From Gemmatimonadota bacterium (GTDB taxonomy: Bacteria > Gemmatimonadota > Gemmatimonadetes > Gemmatimonadales > Gemmatimonadaceae), in the NCBI GenBank assembly GCA_003222065.1, contig QHUV01000445.1:1-10292 (forward strand): a stretch of DNA of 10,292 nt, in the 5' to 3' direction. Every line of letters begins with the position of its first letter. Within the stretch, counting starts at the first letter, position 1. The notes under the pieces are model-generated. The model was given only the letters and a program-made list of their open reading frames with translations, had not been told where the DNA came from and did no database searches. This document shows positions 6,317-10,292 of this stretch, one piece after another. Position numbers and translations under genes: made by a program.

Positions 6317-8411
6317 GCGCGAAGGCATCACGCCGAAGCCGGTCGCGGCGGTCCCGGACGACGCGCCGGTGCTCGATCCGCCAATGCTCGCTCTGTGCCG
6401 GTGGATCGCACAGTACTACGTCGTGCCCCTCGGCGTCGCTCTCAAATGCGCGTTGCCGGCGGCGTTGAGCGGCGCGGACGATCCCGTGCCCGCGCAGAAG
6501 AAGCGGCGCGTGGCGCGCATCGTCCGCGAGCTTCCCTCGCTCCTGCACCGCGACAACGTCTTCGCGCGCGCGCCGCAGCAACGGGCGCTCTTCGAGCTGA
6601 TTGAATCGTTAGGCGGCCGCGTCGCCGTCGAGCATCTCGTCGAGCGATTGACCTTCTCGCCGTCGGTGCTCAAGGGGCTGGTCGCGCGCGGCATGGTCGC
6701 GATCGAGCAGGACATCGTCCAACGAGACCCGTTCCTAACGCGGCTGGCGCTTCCGGCGCCGCCGCTCGTGCCGTCGACAGCGCAGCAACACGCGATCGAT
6801 GCAATGCGCGCCGGGAGGCCGGGTGAACCGTTTCTGCTGCACGGCATCACCGGCAGTGGCAAGACCCTCGTCTACATCGAACTGCTGCGCACGTTGGTCG
6901 ATGCGCGCAACAAGAGCGCGATCGTGCTCGTTCCCGAGATCGCGCTCACGCCGCAAACGGTCGATCGCTTTCGCGCGGCCTTCGGCGATCGCGTCGCCGT
7001 GCTCCACAGCGCGCTGAGCGACGGCGAGCGGTACGACGCCTGGCTGGCACTGCGACGCGGCGAGAAGCGCATCGCCGTCGGCGCGCGCTCGGCGATCTTC
7101 GCGCCGCTCGCGGATCTCGGCGCGATCATCGTCGACGAGGAGCACGAGTCGAGCTACAAGCAGGGCGAAGCACCACGCTATCACGCACGCGAGGTCGCGA
7201 TCGTCCGCGCCCGCGCCGAGGGTGCGATCGTCGTCCTCGGCAGCGCCACGCCGAGTCTCGAGAGCTGGATGAACGCGAAGAGCGGCAAGTACCATTTGCT
7301 GACGCTTCCCGACCGCGTCGGCGGTGGGCGCCTCCCGGCGGTGCAAGTCGTCGACATCCGCGCCACACAGGCGGTGACCGACCACGGCCAGCCTAACGAT
7401 CCGTTCGGCCGCGTGATCAGCGAGTCGCTCGAGCGAGCCCTTGCGGCTCGCCTAACGAAGCAGGAGCAGAGCATCTTGCTGCTCAATCGGCGTGGGTACG
7501 CGGCGTTCATTCAATGCGGTGACTGCGGCGACGTCGCAGCGTGTCCGCATTGCTCGATCAGCCTGACGTATCACCGCACGCCGGAACGCCTCGTCTGTCA
7601 CTATTGCCAGCATGCGGAACCGCCCCGCGCACGGTGTCCACAGTGCCGTGGCAATTTGCTGCGTCAACGCGGGCTCGGTACGCAGCAGGTCGAGCGGCTC
7701 ATCGCCGAACGCTTTCCGGCGGCGCGCATCGCCCGCATGGACGTCGATACAACGAGCGGCAAGTGGGCGCACGCCGAGATTCTCGATCGTGTCGCGCGCC
7801 GCGAGGTCGACATCCTTCTTGGCACCCAGATGATCGCGAAGGGACTCGATTTCCCGAATGTTACGCTCGTCGGCGTCGTCGATGCCGACGTCGGCATCAA
7901 CCTACCCGATTTCCGTGCATCGGAGCGCTCGTTTCAATTGCTCAGTCAGGTCGCCGGCCGCGCTGGGCGTGGACCAAAGGGTGGGGAAGTCATCATTCAG
8001 ACGCGCGTGCCGGCGCATCACGCCGTGCGCTGCGCCGTCGCTCACGACTACCACGCGTTCGTGCGCGAAGAGCTCACGGGGCGCGAACAGCCCCTGTACC
8101 CGCCCTACATTCGGATCGCCAACGTCGTCTTCAGCGGGCTCACGGAGGCGGCGACGGCGCAGCTCGCCCTGAACGCGGCGGCGTGGCTCGAGCGGCTCGT
8201 TAGGCGATCGGAAGGGGAGCTGCTGATCGTCGGTCCCGCGCCGTGTGCCGTCGATCGTATCAAGCGACGCTGGCGCTGGCACCTCCTGCTCAAGGCGAGC
8301 CATCCCGGTGAGCTGAGCAAGGTCGCGCGCTTTTTCGCAGAGCGGTTTCCAATTCCCAAGAGCAGCGACTTGCGCGCGACGATCGATCGAGATCCGGTGG
8401 CGTTGCTCTAA
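6177..8411 (+). CDS. priA: Primosomal replication-restart helicase PriA
   Basis: A 3'-to-5' superfamily 2 DNA helicase that reloads the replisome at stalled forks. Counting from ATG 6177 (744 residues), the 3'-DNA-binding domain (LPLFRTFTYAVED, VLVPFRNRKEIGIVVG) comes first. Walker A GITGSGKT is at 223-230, DEEH at 320-323 and GSATPS near 355. Eight zinc-binding Cys lie at 447, 450, 456, 459, 474, 477, 487 and 490. The second helicase lobe has LLGTQMIAKGLDFPNV and QVAGRAGRG (591-599). All motors and ligands are intact, so it should be functional. An upstream TTG at 6153 is possible, but ATG 6177 sits where PriA homology begins. The family's first few residues before LPLFRTF seem absent. The gene overlaps the epimerase frame by 140 bases. 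It carries four exact octamer copies (6607, 7391, 7450, 8198). Confidence 0.96.
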   Translation: MTHTLPLFRTFTYAVEDRREPLDAGTRVLVPFRNRKEIGIVVGAGTEREGITPKPVAAVPDDAPVLDPPMLALCRWIAQYYVVPLGVALKCALPAALSGADDPVPAQKKRRVARIVRELPSLLHRDNVFARAPQQRALFELIESLGGRVAVEHLVERLTFSPSVLKGLVARGMVAIEQDIVQRDPFLTRLALPAPPLVPSTAQQHAIDAMRAGRPGEPFLLHGITGSGKTLVYIELLRTLVDARNKSAIVLVPEIALTPQTVDRFRAAFGDRVAVLHSALSDGERYDAWLALRRGEKRIAVGARSAIFAPLADLGAIIVDEEHESSYKQGEAPRYHAREVAIVRARAEGAIVVLGSATPSLESWMNAKSGKYHLLTLPDRVGGGRLPAVQVVDIRATQAVTDHGQPNDPFGRVISESLERALAARLTKQEQSILLLNRRGYAAFIQCGDCGDVAACPHCSISLTYHRTPERLVCHYCQHAEPPRARCPQCRGNLLRQRGLGTQQVERLIAERFPAARIARMDVDTTSGKWAHAEILDRVARREVDILLGTQMIAKGLDFPNVTLVGVVDADVGINLPDFRASERSFQLLSQVAGRAGRGPKGGEVIIQTRVPAHHAVRCAVAHDYHAFVREELTGREQPLYPPYIRIANVVFSGLTEAATAQLALNAAAWLERLVRRSEGELLIVGPAPCAVDRIKRRWRWHLLLKASHPGELSKVARFFAERFPIPKSSDLRATIDRDPVALL

Positions 8412-8418
8412 CTCTTTT

Positions 8419-8650
8419 TCATCCTGAGCGAAGCCTGCTGTTCGCCCCGAGAGACCACTCTCAATGTCAAAAGCGGACGCAGATGACGCAGAAGTGCGCA
8501 GATCAACGCAGAGACTACAGAAAATCGGGACGAACTTTTTTAAAGGATCGGCTGCCGCTCTTTCATCTGCGCCATCTGCGTCCATCTGCGTCCGCTTTTC
8601 CATCGGTCTGAGAGGCGTGAACAGCACATCCTTCGTTTTGCTCAGGATGA
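8419..8650. repeat. Compound nested inverted-repeat element
   Basis: The outer arms are TCATCCTGAGC (8419-8429) and GCTCAGGATGA (8640-8650). The match continues imperfectly inward to GCTGTTC (left) and GAACAGC (right, 8619-8625). Inside is a separate perfect 17-base inverted repeat, AAAAGCGGACGCAGATG (8469-8485) with its complement at 8583-8599. CGCAG units recur every 9-10 bases in the left inner arm and CTGCG units likewise in the right. Together they fill almost all of the 270-base gap between priA and the next gene. No transposase is encoded; any ORF through it is a by-product. It may act as a 3' mRNA-stabilising or terminating structure for priA. Confidence 0.8.
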
Positions 8651-8681
8651 CAACGGGGCTGCTCCAGCCTTATCTTCCGCT

Positions 8682-9809
8682 GTGCCTTTCTCCCGACCTG
8701 ACTTCAAAAGCCCAGAGCTGGCCTCGGCCCCCGACGCGCAATTCGTCGCCGCGCCAACGGATGGCGTGCTGCCGGACGGATTCTTTTCGACGACCAATCT
8801 CCCGACTTACGTCCGCATCAAGGGCGAGTGGCGCCTGCCGCGCGAGCCGCGCATGGATTCGGCACTCGTCCTCGATCGCGACGGCTCGCTCTGGGTGAAG
8901 GAGGGACGCCGCCTTCGTAAGGGCGATCTCGTCGCCGTCGGCGCGGCGGAGGACGGCACTGAAGGGATCTTCGTTCAAACAGACCTCATCGGCGCCGACG
9001 CCGGCGATGAATTCAAGTTCATGACGTCGGAAGTCTCGCGCGAAAAGCCGATCGACTATGCGGTCATGGCGCAGCTCCTCGTCGATGAGCGGGAGCGCGG
9101 CGGCTATCCCATCTGGGTGACGGGGCCAGCGCTCGTGCATTCACGCGCGCGTAACGACATGAGCTGGTTCATCGCCAATGGCTTTGTCGGCGCGCTACTC
9201 GCTGGCAACGCTGTCGCGGTGCACGACATCGAGGCGTCGATCTTCGGTACGACGCTGGGAATGACGCGCACCGGCGAAGCGACGTCGGGTGGTCACGGCC
9301 TGCACATGCGGGCGATCAATCAAGTTCGCGCCGCCGGCTCGATCGCTAACGCAGTGAGGCAGGGAATTATCAAAGATGGCATCATGTTTTCGTGTGTGAC
9401 GCACAACGTACCTTTTGTCCTCACCGGTTCGATTCGTGATGACGGTCCTCTGCCTGACGTCATCACCGATTCGATCGCCGGACAGGACGCCATGAAGCGC
9501 CACACCACGCAGGCGACGATGGCGATCCTGATCGCGACGGCATTGCACGCGATCGCCACCGGGAACATGCTGCCGGCGTTCGTGACCGAGCCTAACGGAA
9601 CGATGCGGGAGCTGCCGACGATTTGTGTCGATTCGTCCGAGTTCGTCGTGTCGAAGCTCAAGGACCGCGGCACCCATCAGGCGTTTGGCGTCGTAACGAA
9701 CGCCCAGGATTTCATGCACATCCTGCGGTTGTACGTCGAGCGTGAGCTGGATGCGCGCGGGCTTCAGAGCGCGCCGGCGAGCGACAGCACGGTGGTCGGA
9801 GCGCGGTGA
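8682..9809 (+). CDS. LOR/SDH-family protein (COG1915/TIGR00300-like), N-terminal domain absent
   Basis: A 375-residue protein matching the family that includes archaeal-type ornithine cyclodeaminases and the C-terminal part of cyanobacterial AgrE/ArgZ. These use NAD to convert ornithine to proline and ammonia. Recognisable blocks are GVLPDGFFSTTNLPTYV (28-44), FMTSEVSREKP (113-123), VTGPALVH (146-153), AGNAVAVHDIE (174-184), GGHGLHMRAIN (203-213), GSIRDDGPLPDV (249-260), ATALHAIATGNMLPA (285-299) and CVDSSEFVVSKLKDRG (315-330). Family members usually have about 70-90 more residues, a saccharopine-dehydrogenase-like domain, before the first block; here only 27 precede it. GTG 8682 is the only start after the in-frame stop at 8541, and it lies 32 bases beyond the repeat element. 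Either the repeat marks a deletion or this is a short subfamily. There is no Shine-Dalgarno sequence. The next gene overlaps the stop. Ornithine activity is only a family-based guess. Confidence 0.8.
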   Translation: MPFSRPDFKSPELASAPDAQFVAAPTDGVLPDGFFSTTNLPTYVRIKGEWRLPREPRMDSALVLDRDGSLWVKEGRRLRKGDLVAVGAAEDGTEGIFVQTDLIGADAGDEFKFMTSEVSREKPIDYAVMAQLLVDERERGGYPIWVTGPALVHSRARNDMSWFIANGFVGALLAGNAVAVHDIEASIFGTTLGMTRTGEATSGGHGLHMRAINQVRAAGSIANAVRQGIIKDGIMFSCVTHNVPFVLTGSIRDDGPLPDVITDSIAGQDAMKRHTTQATMAILIATALHAIATGNMLPAFVTEPNGTMRELPTICVDSSEFVVSKLKDRGTHQAFGVVTNAQDFMHILRLYVERELDARGLQSAPASDSTVVGAR

Positions 9810-10279
9810 CTCGCTTTCTCGAGCCGACGCGCGAGCGCTTTCTGCTCGCCATCGCCGCCTCGCTCCCCGCCGAGCGCTTCCTCGAGCTCTATTTCTTTTC
9901 GCCGATTCGACAAGGCGGCGTCGAGAGTGGCGTCGCGGTGATCGCGGCGCACCTAGAGGGCGAAACGCCCTGTCATCCTGAGCGCAGCGAAGGATCTGCT
10001 GTTACCGAATCAACAGCAGATCCTTCGGTCGGCGCGCTCCCTCAGGATGACAACCACCGTGCGCGTCGCTACACGGTCTACACTGCGAAGTACAAGCTTG
10101 CCCTCAAAGGCCCCGACCGCGGCAAATGGGAGCACGCGGTCGTCGCCGAGGCCGACGCGCCACTCGTCACCGTCGAGATGGTCGTGCGCGGTGTCCAACG
10201 CCGCTCCGGCGACGCCGACGAGCCAGAGCGCATGTCCGGCGACGAAGCCCGGGACCACGTTCTCGCCGCCACGCGCTGA
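9806..10279 (+). CDS. Unknown short protein with an in-frame palindromic repeat insertion
   Basis: A 157-residue protein of unknown function. The GTG start overlaps the stop of the LOR/SDH gene (GTGA), so translation is probably coupled and the two products may work together. Residues 1-55 contain an N-terminal helix (RERFLLAIAASLPAERFLELYFF) and GGVESGVAVIAA. Residues 56-83 are encoded by the palindromic repeat (CHPERSEGS ... LPQDDN). Residues 88-157 look like a genuine folded segment: RYTVYTAKYKLALKGPDRG, then EADAPLVTVEMVVRGVQRR. The two flanking parts plausibly formed one protein of about 130 residues before the repeat arrived, and the frame stays open through it to TGA 10277-10279. No signal peptide, membrane segment or known catalytic motif is visible. 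The gene is complete in the window; the last 13 bases after it show nothing. Confidence 0.75.
   Translation: MTRFLEPTRERFLLAIAASLPAERFLELYFFSPIRQGGVESGVAVIAAHLEGETPCHPERSEGSAVTESTADPSVGALPQDDNHRARRYTVYTAKYKLALKGPDRGKWEHAVVAEADAPLVTVEMVVRGVQRRSGDADEPERMSGDEARDHVLAATR
9971..10052. repeat. REP-like palindrome inside a coding sequence
   Basis: The outer arms TGTCATCCTGAG (9971-9982) and CTCAGGATGACA (10041-10052) are perfect complements. The inner arms CGAAGGATCTGCTGTT (9988-10003) and AACAGCAGATCCTTCG (10012-10027) are a perfect 16-base pair around an 8-base loop. The element belongs to the same family as the outer arms at 8419-8650. It would form a strong hairpin in mRNA. It is 82 bases long and is read in frame as residues 56-83 of the surrounding gene. 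Confidence 0.9.
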
Positions 10280-10292
10280 GCATCGACGTCAG

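Larger units (their letters stand above)
774..9597. repeat. Dispersed octamer GCCTAACG / CGTTAGGC, 11 exact copies
   Basis: GCCTAACG occurs on the + strand at 2404, 3782, 5141, 7391, 7450 and 9590. Its complement CGTTAGGC occurs at 774, 2708, 3481, 6607 and 8198. Nine copies lie in genes and two between genes. Bases outside the octamer are not conserved. A near copy, TCCTAACG, is at 6733. In genes the octamer falls in different frames and uses codons rare in this GC-rich DNA (TTA, CTA, AGG), so protein sequence does not explain it. Confidence 0.75.

Noticed and set aside
8478..8511. Short regular CGCAG repeats considered as a CRISPR array
   Set aside because: The units are 5 bases long with 9-10 base period and no spacers; they are part of an inverted repeat.
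8536..8541. T run as an intrinsic terminator
   Set aside because: It lies in the loop of the inner element, with no GC-rich hairpin directly before it.
8464..8898. Plus-strand ORF of 144 codons starting in the repeat element
   Set aside because: It begins inside the inverted repeat and runs out of frame into the LOR/SDH gene; no protein-like features.

Overview
The window is high-GC bacterial chromosome with every supportable gene on the + strand. Gene style, codon use and the look of several proteins suggest a free-living Gram-negative of the Gemmatimonadota/Acidobacteriota type. That placement comes from memory of similar sequences, not from a search.

Layout: (1) 1-755 is the 3' part of a response regulator with an HD-GYP domain whose signature HD is RD. 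(2) 879-3677 is a possible cluster: a soluble GAF-type histidine kinase, a 127-residue protein ending in a ubiquitin-like beta-grasp domain, and a zinc-dependent histone-deacetylase-family amidohydrolase. (3) 3780-5201 is an orphan GvpL/GvpF-like gene, followed in the same frame by a Ser/Thr kinase that lacks its glycine-rich loop. (4) 5228-8411 is a dipeptide epimerase of the enolase superfamily whose end overlaps the start of priA. (5) 8419-8650 is a nested inverted-repeat element. (6) 8682-10279 is a LOR/SDH-family protein without the usual N-terminal domain, translationally coupled to a short unknown gene that carries a palindromic repeat inside its reading frame.

The genes do not form one pathway. 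Sensing and signalling (HD-GYP protein, histidine kinase, Ser/Thr kinase) occupy the first half. Housekeeping and metabolism (peptidoglycan-peptide recycling, replication restart, possible amino-acid catabolism) occupy the second.

Three features run across the window. The octamer GCCTAACG, or its complement, occurs 11 times where about 0.4 is expected. Three genes have a TATA-like -10 box 7-8 bases before the start codon and no Shine-Dalgarno sequence, as expected for leaderless mRNAs. Copies or fragments of the palindromic TCATCCTGAGC repeat family lie at three places. Several gene ends look cut (kinase N-terminus, epimerase C-terminus/PriA N-terminus, LOR/SDH N-terminus), which points to past deletions or, if this is a metagenomic assembly, to joins that should be checked against reads.
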